Origin: Bordetella sp. 02P26C-1
GTDB lineage: Bacteria; Pseudomonadota; Gammaproteobacteria; Burkholderiales; Burkholderiaceae_B
Reading direction: 5' to 3'
DNA: 64,000 bases
Assembly: GCF_009763255.1 (NCBI RefSeq)
Contig: NZ_WSJB01000039.1
Location: 1-64,000 of the forward strand
The notes below the pieces were generated by a model. The model was not told the DNA's origin, made no database searches, and saw only the letters and a list, made by a program, of their open reading frames with translations. Each line of letters begins with the position of its first letter. Positions within the stretch are counted from its first letter, which is position 1. The position numbers and the translations under genes were made by a program. Below are positions 50,310 through 59,038 of the stretch, in pieces.

Positions 50310-51401
50310 ATGGCTCTGCAATGTGGCATCGTCGGCCTGCCTAATGTTGGCAAATCGACTCTTTTTAATGCGCTGACCAAGGCGGGTATCGCCGCCGAGA
50401 ACTACCCGTTCTGCACGATCGAGCCCAATGTTGGCGTGGTCGAGGTGCCGGACCCGCGTCTGGCCCAGTTGGCCGAGATCGTCAAGCCCGAGCGCGTGGT
50501 GCCCGCTGTAGTGGAATTCGTGGACATCGCCGGTCTGGTGGCGGGCGCGAGTCAGGGTGAAGGTCTGGGCAATCAGTTTCTCTCGCACATTCGCGAGACG
50601 GATGCCATCGTCAACGTGGTGCGCTGTTTTGAAGACCCCAACGTGATTCACGTGGCGGGTAAGGTCGATCCCATCTCCGATATCGAGGTGATCTCGACCG
50701 AGCTGGCGCTTGCCGATTTGCAGACCATCGAGAAAGCCGTCCATCGCAACAACAAGCTGGCTCGCTCTGGCGACAAGGAAGCCGCAAAGCTCGTGGCCTT
50801 GTTGGAGCGCTGCCAGAAGCAACTCGACGCAGGTCAGCCCATCCGGGCGCTGGGCTTGGATGCCGATGAGATGTTCTCGTTGAAATCGTTTGGTTTCATC
50901 ACGGCCAAGCCTGCGATGTTCGTGGCCAACGTCAGCGACGACGGCTTTGAGAACAATCCGCTGTTGGATCGGCTGGTCGAGTATGCCAACTCGCAGAACG
51001 CGCCGGTGGTGGCGATTTGTGCCGCCATCGAAGCCGAAATCGCCGAGCTGGACGACGCCGACAAGGCCGCGTTCCTGGCCGATATGGGCATGGAAGAGCC
51101 AGGCCTGGATCGCTTGATCCGTGCGGGCTATCGCTTGTTGGGTCTGCAGACCTATTTCACCGCTGGCGTGAAGGAAGTGCGCGCCTGGACGGTCAAGGTG
51201 GGCGCGACTGCCCCGCAAGCTGCTGGCGTGATCCACACCGATTTCGAACGCGGTTTTATTCGCGCGCAAACGATCTCGTTTGACGATTTCATCGCCTATA
51301 AGGGTGAAACCGGCGCGAAAGAAGCCGGCAAGATGCGCGCGGAAGGCAAGGAGTACATCGTGCAGGATGGCGATGTGATGAACTTCTTGTTCAACGTCTG
51401 A
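50310..51401 (+). CDS. ychF: Redox-regulated ATPase/GTPase YchF
   Basis: A universally conserved Obg-family P-loop protein that binds ATP better than GTP and associates with ribosomes. The 363 aa protein opens [20 protein letters not shown] (P-loop GLPNVGKST, residues 9-17), has the switch motif [20 protein letters not shown], then a coiled-coil insertion, and the C-terminal TGS domain ([46 protein letters not shown]). Length is normal. AAGGA lies about 6 bases before the ATG. It is the only gene between two terminators and so is monocistronic. Confidence 0.97.
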   Translation: MALQCGIVGLPNVGKSTLFNALTKAGIAAENYPFCTIEPNVGVVEVPDPRLAQLAEIVKPERVVPAVVEFVDIAGLVAGASQGEGLGNQFLSHIRETDAIVNVVRCFEDPNVIHVAGKVDPISDIEVISTELALADLQTIEKAVHRNNKLARSGDKEAAKLVALLERCQKQLDAGQPIRALGLDADEMFSLKSFGFITAKPAMFVANVSDDGFENNPLLDRLVEYANSQNAPVVAICAAIEAEIAELDDADKAAFLADMGMEEPGLDRLIRAGYRLLGLQTYFTAGVKEVRAWTVKVGATAPQAAGVIHTDFERGFIRAQTISFDDFIAYKGETGAKEAGKMRAEGKEYIVQDGDVMNFLFNV

Positions 51402-51440
51402 TCGAAATCCCGGTTGCCGCTAGACGGCAACGGACGCGAG

Positions 51441-51477
51441 AACCCCAGTCAACGACTGCGTTGACTGGGGTTTTTGT
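51441..51477 (+). terminator. Intrinsic terminator after ychF
   Basis: AACCCCAGTCAA (51441-51452) pairs with TTGACTGGGGTT (51461-51472) and is followed by TTTGTTTT. Palindromic in both directions, but the T tract makes it a ychF terminator. Confidence 0.9.
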
Positions 51478-51616
51478 TTTTGGATGTCTCGCGCTGGTCG
51501 TCTAAGCTCGTGCTCGAGCATAGCGTGTGTGCAGATGCCGGCCAGCGATAGCAATGGACATTGCCGCCGAGCAACATGCTTGTCGATGCGAGCCAGCACA
51601 TGACACTGGTCGACCG

Positions 51617-52525
51617 TTAATCACTGCGGTTGCGTGCATCCTTAATGCGCCCGTCATCGAGCAGAATGTCGATGTACTTGAGATCATCGAAATCCACCAA
51701 CAACACGCCCGTTGTCTGCGCCAGGCGTCGTGCGGACGCCGTGTATGACGACTTGCTCACCACCACGCCGCGGTTAGCGCCGTAATGCAGCGCGCCGGCG
51801 GCGATTTCTTGCACGGCGCTATTTCCCACCGGCGACGAATAATGTTTGCACTGCACGACGATGGTGAAGCCATCACGCTCGGCCTCGATATCCACGCCTT
51901 GATCGCCGGATGCGACCGTGATGCGGGCCTTCCAGCCGACCTGACGCAGAATTTCAGCGCAATCTTTTTCGAACGCGATGCCTACGGAGTGCGTCGATAG
52001 CTTAAGCGGACGCTTCGGAGGAGCTTCTACTATCACTTCTCCCTCTGCGGCCCACTCCGCGAGCATGCCTTCGACGAGGGCGCATCGGCTCGGGATGTCT
52101 GGATAGTCGATGAGATCCTCCGGCGCAACCTTGGCAGGCAGCACGCGTTTTACGAAGTAGCGCAGATCAGTGCGCCACTTCGTATCGTCTGGCATGTCGT
52201 ACTCGTCGTAAAACGTGCCTTGTTTTTGTTTTCGCAGCAGCACGCGCTTGTGTTGCTCTACCGCCTGTCGAATGTTCGTGAGTCGGGCTTGCCGCTGCTG
52301 GTTTGCCTTTTTCCTTGCTCGGTAATGCAGCCATCGATTAAGGCCGATGATAAGGATCACTCCGGCCACACATGCAAAGATGGCGAGTTGGTCACCGATG
52401 CGTTGTCTCAGTAGGGCAAAGATGATGAGGACGGCGATCCCCGCGATCCATAGGAACGCAGAGGGTTTACTTCTCGGTTTCGACATAGACGTTGTAATAG
52501 TGGCCCGATGCGACGAGGCGCGCAT
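51617..52525 (-). CDS. Membrane-anchored Mrr-like (restriction endonuclease-fold) protein
   Basis: Two N-terminal membrane helices (about residues 24-39, FLWIAGIAVLIIFALL, and 48-64, LAIFACVAGVILIIGL) are followed by a basic segment, a middle part of unknown fold and a C-terminal nuclease domain of the Mrr/PD-(D/E)XK type. Its catalytic pattern is intact: Glu186 in FEKDC, Asp212 in GDQGVDIEA and Gln225/Lys227 in VVQCKHY. Mrr-type nucleases cut modified or foreign DNA. A membrane-tethered version could act on incoming DNA, but a function is not shown. ATG at 52525 has AAGG 7 bases upstream but lies in a perfect hairpin; ATG at 52486 (MSKPRSK) is the alternative start without a ribosome-binding site. 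Gene stands alone between ychF and the envelope-protein gene. Confidence 0.8.
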   Translation of the reverse strand: MRASSHRATITTSMSKPRSKPSAFLWIAGIAVLIIFALLRQRIGDQLAIFACVAGVILIIGLNRWLHYRARKKANQQRQARLTNIRQAVEQHKRVLLRKQKQGTFYDEYDMPDDTKWRTDLRYFVKRVLPAKVAPEDLIDYPDIPSRCALVEGMLAEWAAEGEVIVEAPPKRPLKLSTHSVGIAFEKDCAEILRQVGWKARITVASGDQGVDIEAERDGFTIVVQCKHYSSPVGNSAVQEIAAGALHYGANRGVVVSKSSYTASARRLAQTTGVLLVDFDDLKYIDILLDDGRIKDARNRSD

Positions 52526-52530
52526 CGGGC
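52503..52530. promoter_or_regulatory. Perfect 10-bp hairpin covering the possible nuclease start codon
   Basis: GCCCGATGCG (52503-52512) and CGCATCGGGC (52521-52530) pair fully around an 8-base loop. In the mRNA of the reverse-strand nuclease gene, the start codon at 52525-52523 lies within the stem. The structure may restrain translation, or the true start may be downstream at 52486 with the hairpin in the leader. No T tract follows in either direction. Confidence 0.5.
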
Positions 52531-52972
52531 AACCTTAATAATTTGGAAAAGCTTCGGTGGACGTTCGCCAGCCGTTATGCTGATTTTCGTACAAGAACTA
52601 TCTGGTGAAGCATTGTCCCATCTAAGAGGCGCGTGTAAACTCGCGGCCATCATCTTTTTAGCGGAGTCCCAAGTGGGTACTTGTTCAAGTGACAGTAGTC
52701 GGCCGGTTTCAATGACCGGCACCCCCTTGGCAAGATAACGCGCAGACTCTCTGCCGCTGTCTCGCCAGGCGCGAGAGGCGGCATACGCGTTGCAGTTTTC
52801 CCTGCACGCTAGCTCCCCCTCCATGACAACTTGTTGGCTGATTGCCGTGTAGCAATCGGCCGTGGACATCGCTTGCCGATTTCGGCAAGCGGGCGGCTTG
52901 CGCGCATCTCATGATGCCACGGGCCATGCCGTGCGCGCGCCTGGGCTTCGCCTCACTGCAGAGGAGAATGCC
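52531..52972. other. Gap between the nuclease and envelope-protein genes
   Basis: No confident gene lies here. It holds CGCTTGCCG (52870-52878) and CGGCAAGCG (52883-52891), a perfect 9-bp inverted repeat with ATTT between the arms and no T tract. The region ends with the ribosome-binding site of the next gene (GAGGAG, 52961-52966). It probably contains promoters for both flanking genes, which diverge. Confidence 0.45.
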
Positions 52973-53701
52973 ATGCGCTTCCAATATTTTCGACAGCCCG
53001 GCCGTCATGGCGCGGCCTATCCGCCGCTGCGGCTGGCCATCCTTGGCGCGGCCTTGCTCACGGCCTGCGCCGCACAGGCGGGACGTCCCATGGTGACCGA
53101 GGACGCGACGCTCGTTGACCCCAAGACCTGCCAATTCGACAGCTGGGTGCAGAAAAACCGCCACAGCACAGAGATGTGGGCCATGCCTGCCTGCAACTTC
53201 ACGGGCAATTTTGAACTCGCCGCCGGTGGTGCGTTGACACGAGAGGCCGAGCATACCAACGCGTCAGATTTGGCGCTGCAAGGCAAGACGCTTTTTAAGC
53301 CGATGGAGCCCAATGGCTGGGGTGTCGGCTTGGACGCGGGCATGGTGCGCTATCCGAAGGCGAATGCGCGGGATTGGTATGCGTTGATTCCCGTCAGTTT
53401 TTCGCTACGCGATGATGACCTGCTGGTTCATACCAACCTCGGTTGGTTGCGCGATGGACAAGAGCGGCAAGACCGAATGACCTGGGGCTTGGGCGCCGAA
53501 TTGCAGCTGACTCAGCGAGTGGGTCTGACGGCCGAGACCTATGGTCAGGATCGAGGCAAGCCCTTTTATCAGTTTGGTGTGCGCCATTGGTTGTCCCCCG
53601 AACGTGTCCAGCTCAACGCTTCTTATGGCAACCGCAACGGCGGGGGAGACCGGTGGTTCTCTCTGGGCCTGAGCTTTTTCACGGCACCGTTTTCGATTTG
53701 A
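52973..53701 (+). CDS. Secreted or outer-membrane protein of unknown function, upstream of mgtA
   Basis: The ATG at 52973 is chosen for GAGGAG 6 bases upstream. The 242 aa protein starts with a basic ~20-residue stretch and a hydrophobic core (LAILGAALLTA), an export signal. LTAC at residues 29-32 fits a lipobox, so it could be a lipoprotein with Cys32; AQA|G at 36 is an alternative ordinary cleavage site. The mature part is rich in alternating polar/aromatic strands (NFELAAGGALTRE; WGVGLDAGMVRY; RWFSLGLSFFT), as in small beta-barrels. No family is recognised. It lies 113 bases ahead of mgtA on the same strand, but the mgtA leader structure lies between. Confidence 0.72.
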   Translation: MRFQYFRQPGRHGAAYPPLRLAILGAALLTACAAQAGRPMVTEDATLVDPKTCQFDSWVQKNRHSTEMWAMPACNFTGNFELAAGGALTREAEHTNASDLALQGKTLFKPMEPNGWGVGLDAGMVRYPKANARDWYALIPVSFSLRDDDLLVHTNLGWLRDGQERQDRMTWGLGAELQLTQRVGLTAETYGQDRGKPFYQFGVRHWLSPERVQLNASYGNRNGGGDRWFSLGLSFFTAPFSI

Positions 53702-53756
53702 TGTCATCAGCGCTGCCTTTTCTATAGATATTTATGCCAGAACCGGAATATTGATC

Positions 53757-53807
53757 GCCTGTCCGAGAGCACTTTCAACAGTGTGGCTCCGACAGGCTAT
53801 CTCGGAG
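53757..53807 (+). promoter_or_regulatory. mgtA leader with two mutually exclusive stems
   Basis: Stem A: GCCTGTC (53757-53763) pairs with GACAGGC (53791-53797), extended inward by GAG/CTC and CACT/AGTG around a six-base loop. Stem B: CTCCGA (53787-53792) pairs with TCGGAG (53802-53807). It contains the GGAG ribosome-binding site of mgtA, 7 bases before its ATG. The two share 53787-53792, so they cannot form together: A leaves the site free, B hides it. This is the layout of a translational switch. The signal is unknown; Mg2+ is the obvious guess from the gene it precedes. Confidence 0.55.
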
Positions 53808-53814
53808 AACAATA

Positions 53815-56571
53815 ATGAAATTCACATTGCTGAAAGAGTTCTTTGCGAGCTTTCTGCGCAGCCATCGCACGGCGCGTCACTATCGCCGCCTGGCGCTGCT
53901 GGACACATTGACGCAGAGTGGCGTCAACCGCGACCTGCCTGCCGCGTTGGGCAAGCATCTGTCCGCTGCCGCGAACAGCAAGCCAGAGGCGTTGCTAGCC
54001 AAGTTCGACAGTCACGCCGAAGGCCTGACCGAAGCGCAGGCCGAGGCCGTGCTTGAGCGCGTCGGTCTGAATGAGGTCGAACACGAAAAACCGCTGGCGT
54101 GGTGGCAACACCTGTGGCTGTCCTATCGCAACCCGTTTAACCTGCTGTTGACCGTGCTGGCGACCATCTCGTTTCTCACCGACGATATGGAAGCAACCGT
54201 CGTGATCGGCTCCATGGTCGTGCTCTCGACAGTGCTGCGCTTTTGGCAAGAGTCCAAAGCAAACAAGGCTGCCGACGCGCTCAAGGCCATGGTCACCAAT
54301 ACCGCCACGGTATTGCGCCGTGATGAGTCGGACGCGAGGCCCGGAAAGCGCGTTGGCACATCAGCCGATATGCAAACGGCGGCGCGCGTGGAGGTGCCTC
54401 TAAAGCTGTTGGTGCCCGGTGATGTGATCGTGCTGTCGGCCGGCGACATGATCCCGGCGGACTGCCGTTTGTTGAACGCGAAGGACTTGTTCGTGGCCCA
54501 GGCGGCGATGACCGGTGAATCCATGCCTGTCGAGAAATTCGCCACCCAGCGCGATAAAAAGGCCAACAACCCACTGGAGCTGGACAATATTGTGTTCATG
54601 GGCACCAACGTGGTGTCGGGCTCTGCCACCGCCCTGGTGCTGGGTACGGGTAATGCCACGTACTTTGGCGCGCTGGCCAGCCGGGTCACCGCGACGGATC
54701 GCGCGCCGACATCGTTTCAGTCGGGTGTGAACAAGGTGAGCTGGTTGCTGATTCGCTTCATGCTGGTCATGGCGCCGCTGGTGCTGTTCATCAACGGCTT
54801 TACCAAGGGCGACTGGATGGAGGCGCTGCTGTTCGCGCTGTCCATCGCGGTGGGTCTGACGCCCGAGATGCTGCCCATGATTGTGACGTCCACGTTGGCC
54901 AAGGGTGCAGTGGTGCTGTCGCGCAAGCGCGTCATCGTCAAACGGCTGGATGCGATTCAGAACTTTGGCGCGATGGATGTGTTGTGCACGGATAAGACTG
55001 GCACGCTGACGCAGGACAAGATCTGCCTGTCGCGTCACGTCGATGTATGGGGCGAAACGTCCGATGAAGTGTTGAACATGGCCTATCTGAACAGCTACTA
55101 CCAGACGGGCCTGAAGAACCTGTTGGATGTCGCGGTGCTGGAACACGTGGAGGTGCATCAGGAACTCAATCCGGTGCTGAACTATCGCAAGGTCGATGAG
55201 GTGCCGTTCGACTTTAATCGCCGCCGCATGTCGGTGGTGGTCAGCGAGCGCGAGGATCATCATGAATTGATTTGCAAAGGCGCTGTGGAAGAGGTATTGA
55301 GCGTGTGCACCCATGTTCGCCATGGTGACAAGGTCGAGGCCCTGACGCCCGCGCTGCTCGACGGTATTCGTCAGGTGACGGCAAGCTTTAATGAAGAAGG
55401 CTTGCGCGTGGTGGCCGTGGCGATGAAGGAAGTGCCACCCACGCAAGAGACCTATGGCGTGGCCGACGAGCGCGAGCTGACTTTGATCGGCTACATCGCA
55501 TTCCTGGATCCACCAAAGGAATCGACCGCGCCCGCGCTTCGCGCATTGGCCGAACATGGCGTTGCCGTCAAAGTGCTGACGGGCGACAACGAACTGGTGA
55601 CCGCCAAGATCTGCCGCGAAGTGGGTCTGGTGACGCGTGGCGTCCTGCTGGGCAGCGATATCGAAGACATGAGCGACAAAGTCCTGGCCGAAGCCGTCGA
55701 ATCGCACAACGTGTTTGCGCGACTCACGCCCGCGCACAAGGAGCGCATCGTGCGCCTGCTCAAGGCCAATGGCCATGTGGTGGGATTCATGGGCGACGGC
55801 ATCAACGATGCGCCGGCCTTGCGTACAGCGGATATCGGCATATCGGTGGATTCCGCCGTCGATATCGCCAAGGAAGCCGCCGACATCATTCTGTTGGAAA
55901 AGAGCCTGATGGTGTTGGAGGAGGGCGTATTGGAAGGCCGCCGTACCTTTGCCAACATGCTCAAGTACATCAAGATGACGGCCAGCTCGAACTTCGGCAA
56001 TGTATTTTCGGTGCTGGTGGCATCGGCCTTTATTCCCTTTCTGCCCATGCTGCCGATTCAGCTCTTGATGCAGAACCTGCTGTACGACATCTCGCAGATC
56101 GCGATCCCATTCGACAATGTGGATGAGGATCTGTTGAAAAAGCCGCAGCGCTGGCAGCCCGCCGATGTAGGACGTTTCATGGTGTTCTTTGGACCGATCA
56201 GCTCGATCTTTGACATCGCGACGTATGCGTTGATGTGGTTTGTGTTCGCCGCCAATACGCCGGAAAACCAAACGCTGTTCCAGTCGGGATGGTTCATCGT
56301 GGGCCTGCTGACACAGACCTTGATCGTGCACATGATCCGCACGCCGAAGATTCCGTTCATCCAAAGCCGGGCAGCGATGCCGCTGCTGGTCATGACGGCG
56401 GTGATCATGGCGATAGGCGTACTTCTGCCGATGGGTCCGTGGGCGGATTACTTCAAGCTTGAAGCGTTGCCGCCGCTATACTTCGTGTTCCTGCCAATCA
56501 TCTTGTTGGCCTATATGGGACTGACTCAAGCCATGAAAGGGATCTACGTCCGCCGTTACGGCTGGCAGTAA
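53815..56571 (+). CDS. mgtA: Mg2+-transporting P-type ATPase MgtA/MgtB
   Basis: A P3-type ATPase importing Mg2+ across the inner membrane. The 918 aa protein has a cation-ATPase N-terminal region, membrane helices (YRNPFNLLLTVLATISFLTDD), the actuator TGES (AAMTGESMPVEKF), PEM in GLTPEMLPMIVTSTLAKGA, the phosphorylation motif DKTGT (Asp393), KGAVEEVL in the nucleotide domain, TGDN and GDGINDAPALRTADIGI, then the C-terminal helices. These match MgtA/MgtB. It is followed 9 bases later by mgtC, as in the mgtCB operon of Salmonella but in reverse order. A structured leader lies before it. Confidence 0.96.
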   Translation: MKFTLLKEFFASFLRSHRTARHYRRLALLDTLTQSGVNRDLPAALGKHLSAAANSKPEALLAKFDSHAEGLTEAQAEAVLERVGLNEVEHEKPLAWWQHLWLSYRNPFNLLLTVLATISFLTDDMEATVVIGSMVVLSTVLRFWQESKANKAADALKAMVTNTATVLRRDESDARPGKRVGTSADMQTAARVEVPLKLLVPGDVIVLSAGDMIPADCRLLNAKDLFVAQAAMTGESMPVEKFATQRDKKANNPLELDNIVFMGTNVVSGSATALVLGTGNATYFGALASRVTATDRAPTSFQSGVNKVSWLLIRFMLVMAPLVLFINGFTKGDWMEALLFALSIAVGLTPEMLPMIVTSTLAKGAVVLSRKRVIVKRLDAIQNFGAMDVLCTDKTGTLTQDKICLSRHVDVWGETSDEVLNMAYLNSYYQTGLKNLLDVAVLEHVEVHQELNPVLNYRKVDEVPFDFNRRRMSVVVSEREDHHELICKGAVEEVLSVCTHVRHGDKVEALTPALLDGIRQVTASFNEEGLRVVAVAMKEVPPTQETYGVADERELTLIGYIAFLDPPKESTAPALRALAEHGVAVKVLTGDNELVTAKICREVGLVTRGVLLGSDIEDMSDKVLAEAVESHNVFARLTPAHKERIVRLLKANGHVVGFMGDGINDAPALRTADIGISVDSAVDIAKEAADIILLEKSLMVLEEGVLEGRRTFANMLKYIKMTASSNFGNVFSVLVASAFIPFLPMLPIQLLMQNLLYDISQIAIPFDNVDEDLLKKPQRWQPADVGRFMVFFGPISSIFDIATYALMWFVFAANTPENQTLFQSGWFIVGLLTQTLIVHMIRTPKIPFIQSRAAMPLLVMTAVIMAIGVLLPMGPWADYFKLEALPPLYFVFLPIILLAYMGLTQAMKGIYVRRYGWQ

Positions 56572-56580
56572 GGGGAGCGC

Positions 56581-57297
56581 ATGGAGACGATTCACAGCTT
56601 TAACGCGGTCTCCTTGCTCGATATCTTGATCAGCCTGTCTGCAGCATTCGTGCTGGGCGGGCTGATCGGTTTCGAGCGGCAGTACCGTCAACGCACGGCC
56701 GGATTACGCACCAATGTGCTGGTCGCTGTCGGTGCTGCGTTATTCGTCGGGATGGCGATCCGACTGTATGGGCATGCCGGTGCGGTACGCGTCATCGCCT
56801 ACGTGGTCTCGGGCATTGGGTTTCTGGGTGCCGGTGTCATCATGCGCGAAGAGGGCAATGTCCGAGGCCTGAATACGGCGGCCACGCTTTGGGGTTCGGC
56901 AGCTGTGGGTGCGGCGGCCGGCGCCGGCTTGGTGGGGGAGGCAGTGCTGGGGACGTTGTTCGTGTTGTCGGCCAACACCTTGCTCAGACCCATCGTCAAC
57001 CGCATTAACCGTCAGCCCCTGGACGTTGAATCTGTCGAGGCAACGAGCATGGTTTATGTCATTGCCGAGCGCGCGCATCAGAAAATGGTCATGGTGCTGT
57101 TGGAAGAAGCGTTGGAGCAAATCAACCACCCCATTGGCGATCTGGATATGCACGCCTTTGGCGAAGAGGACGTGGAAATCGAGGTCACCTTGGCCGCGAC
57201 TTCCGTGGATGGCGATGAACTCGATGCGTTGGTGAAGCGGCTGGCCGCGCTGCCAGCGGTACGGCAGGCGTTCTGGAGTCAGAGTACGACGGAATAA
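56581..57297 (+). CDS. mgtC: MgtC/SapB-family membrane protein
   Basis: An inner-membrane protein that in Salmonella and Mycobacterium supports growth at low Mg2+ and inside macrophages, partly by inhibiting the F-type ATP synthase. The 238 aa protein has five membrane helices in the first ~135 residues with the family motifs [27 protein letters not shown] (cited as [19 protein letters not shown]) and [22 protein letters not shown], and a C-terminal ACT-like cytoplasmic domain. GGGGAG precedes its ATG closely. It is co-transcribed with mgtA. Confidence 0.95.
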   Translation: METIHSFNAVSLLDILISLSAAFVLGGLIGFERQYRQRTAGLRTNVLVAVGAALFVGMAIRLYGHAGAVRVIAYVVSGIGFLGAGVIMREEGNVRGLNTAATLWGSAAVGAAAGAGLVGEAVLGTLFVLSANTLLRPIVNRINRQPLDVESVEATSMVYVIAERAHQKMVMVLLEEALEQINHPIGDLDMHAFGEEDVEIEVTLAATSVDGDELDALVKRLAALPAVRQAFWSQSTTE

Positions 57298-57401
57298 TTC
57301 GCGGGCAAGGCCAGCGGATCGGTCGCCGTGGCCTGCGACGCTATTTGTCCGCCATTCCTCGGTACGGCTATGAATCGTTGGGATGGCGATGGCCTTGGCC
57401 G

Positions 57402-58232
57402 TCAATCGTCCAATACTTCGTGCTTGCCCACGCATCCGCGCCGCCAGTAGCTGGAAGCGCGGATGCGCGTTTTGGCAATGCCGCGTTCATTCACCAGATG
57501 ATGACGGATGGCGCGAATGGCGGCTGATTCCCCCGCCGCCCAGATGAACCCCTCGCCCTCGGCGGGCAGAGCCAGCTCGCGCACGGCTTGTTCCAATGCC
57601 GTGACGTTTGGCCCGTGTTCATCGCTTTTGGGCAGGGCGTCCACCCATTGCACGGTAACGTTGTCCCGGGCCGGCAAATCGATACGATCTTGCTGCGTCT
57701 GCGTTTCGATCAAGGCAATAACGCGTTTATCGGACGGCAGTTCTTCGATGCGGCGCGCGATGGCGGGCAGGGCGGTTTCGTCACCGATCAGAATATGCCA
57801 GTCGAAATCCATGGGCACGACCATCGAGCCGCGCGGACCCGCGATGCCCAGATGTTGACCCGGCCGCGCCTGAGCCGCCCAGGCGCCGGCGGGACCGTGA
57901 TCGTGCAGGACAAAGTCGATATCCAATTCTTGGGCGTCGGCGCGAAACTGGCGGGGCGTGTAGTCTCGCGCCACCGGCCGCGGCTGATCGGCTGGGAAAG
58001 AAGGGCCATCCGGGCCAAACGTCGGCAGCACGGGCAAGGCTTCGCCCTCTGGCAGCAGAACCTTTACGTGGTCGTCAAAGGACGCCGAGACGAAATCCTG
58101 GAGATCGCCGGTGAGGGTGACGCGCACCATATGTGGGCTCAATGCCGTCACACGGCGTACCTGCAGCAGGCGCGCTTTGAGGGTATGACGGACTCTCTGT
58201 ACAGCGTATCGATCGGTGAACGTATGATCCAT
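57402..58232 (-). CDS. Siderophore-interacting protein (ViuB-like ferric reductase)
   Basis: A cytoplasmic flavin-dependent reductase that releases iron from imported ferric siderophores. The 276 aa protein shows VRVTLTGDLQDF, DYTPRQFRADAQELDIDFVLH (FAD-binding RxYTxR region and following), GPAGAWAAQARPGQ and GIAGPRGS, and the C-terminal SIP part with GDETALPAIARRIEELP and RASSYWRRGCVGKHEV, typical of the SIP family. The ATG at 58232 is preferred to an upstream ATG because the conserved part begins there. A MarR-type regulator lies 35 bases upstream on the same strand, probably in one operon. Confidence 0.92.
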   Translation of the reverse strand: MDHTFTDRYAVQRVRHTLKARLLQVRRVTALSPHMVRVTLTGDLQDFVSASFDDHVKVLLPEGEALPVLPTFGPDGPSFPADQPRPVARDYTPRQFRADAQELDIDFVLHDHGPAGAWAAQARPGQHLGIAGPRGSMVVPMDFDWHILIGDETALPAIARRIEELPSDKRVIALIETQTQQDRIDLPARDNVTVQWVDALPKSDEHGPNVTALEQAVRELALPAEGEGFIWAAGESAAIRAIRHHLVNERGIAKTRIRASSYWRRGCVGKHEVLDD

Positions 58233-58267
58233 GGTGGTCCGGGATAAGGGCGAGCCGCCGTACGGCA

Positions 58268-58717
58268 TCAATCTTCAACTGGTGTTCGCGTCGCGCCCGC
58301 GTGGGCGAAGTTGCGTTCCAGCACATCGAGCAGCCGGCTCAACGTCTGCACCTCCTCCGGCGATAAGCCTTGAAGCGCGTCCTCGAAAAATGCGGCGCGG
58401 CGCGGTAGTGCCTCGTCCACCACCGCCTGGCCGGCAGGAGTGAGCGTCGCATTGGTGACGCGATTGTCATGGGGATCGGCGCTGCGCGCGACCCAGCCCT
58501 GCTGTTGCATGGCCTGCAGCAAGCGCGTGAGCGAGGCGGGGTCCAGGCGGCAACGTTCGGCCAGCATCTTTTGCGAACACTGGCCGTTCTCATGCAGAGT
58601 AAATAGGATGCGCCACCGCGGCAGGGCATGGCCGACGCGCGCGCTGAACGCGGCCTGCATGGCGCGGTAGGCCTGTCCCAAGTGTTGAATGACTTCTAAA
58701 CCTTGTTGATTCGGCAA
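58268..58717 (-). CDS. MarR-family transcriptional regulator
   Basis: A winged helix-turn-helix dimer of 149 aa. Visible parts are PRWRILFTLHENGQCSQKML, the recognition segment LDPASLTRLLQAMQQQGWV, the wing RSADPHDNRVTNATLTPAGQ and the C-terminal dimer helix LSPEEVQTLSRLLDVLERNF. The TTG at 58717 is chosen because AGGAG lies 8 bases before it and it gives the normal family length; a longer ATG start would add residues with no family match. It lies 35 bases ahead of the siderophore-interacting protein gene, so it probably controls it and itself. No Fur box was seen. Confidence 0.88.
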   Translation of the reverse strand: MPNQQGLEVIQHLGQAYRAMQAAFSARVGHALPRWRILFTLHENGQCSQKMLAERCRLDPASLTRLLQAMQQQGWVARSADPHDNRVTNATLTPAGQAVVDEALPRRAAFFEDALQGLSPEEVQTLSRLLDVLERNFAHAGATRTPVED

Positions 58718-59038
58718 AACGGGGTCTCCTGCGCGGCTGCCACAGAGCGGGGATGAGGAAATTGTGCCAGGGATATAGGGCAATCGTTGCCGCGCTGGCG
58801 GGGGCGCAATCGGGCATTCCGTGCCCAGGATCATACCCGGCTCGCCGGTCCGGCATCATGTGTCGGCAAGTGTGCGTATTTTAGAAGCCGTATTTGTCAG
58901 TAAGTTAGCGCGGATTCCTGCTGCCGGTTTGTTACCATATCGCCACGTCGCTAGCTCGAGGCGGCTGGAATCCTCGCGACCCTGTCGGTTAGCGGGGATT
59001 ACCCTATTATTCCTAGTCGAGGTACCCGCGGGGCATCA
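58718..59038. other. Divergent intergenic region between the MarR and AsmA genes
   Basis: This 321-base gap has no supported gene. It must contain the divergent promoters of the marR-SIP unit and of the AsmA gene. I see no clear consensus promoter pair, palindrome or terminator. Confidence 0.6.

Noticed and set aside
52408-52869. A 153-codon reverse-strand frame upstream of the nuclease gene
   Set aside because: It overlaps the nuclease start by over 100 bases, ends in a low-complexity Arg/Ser tail and shows no family or good ribosome-binding site; likely spurious, although its first half cannot be excluded.
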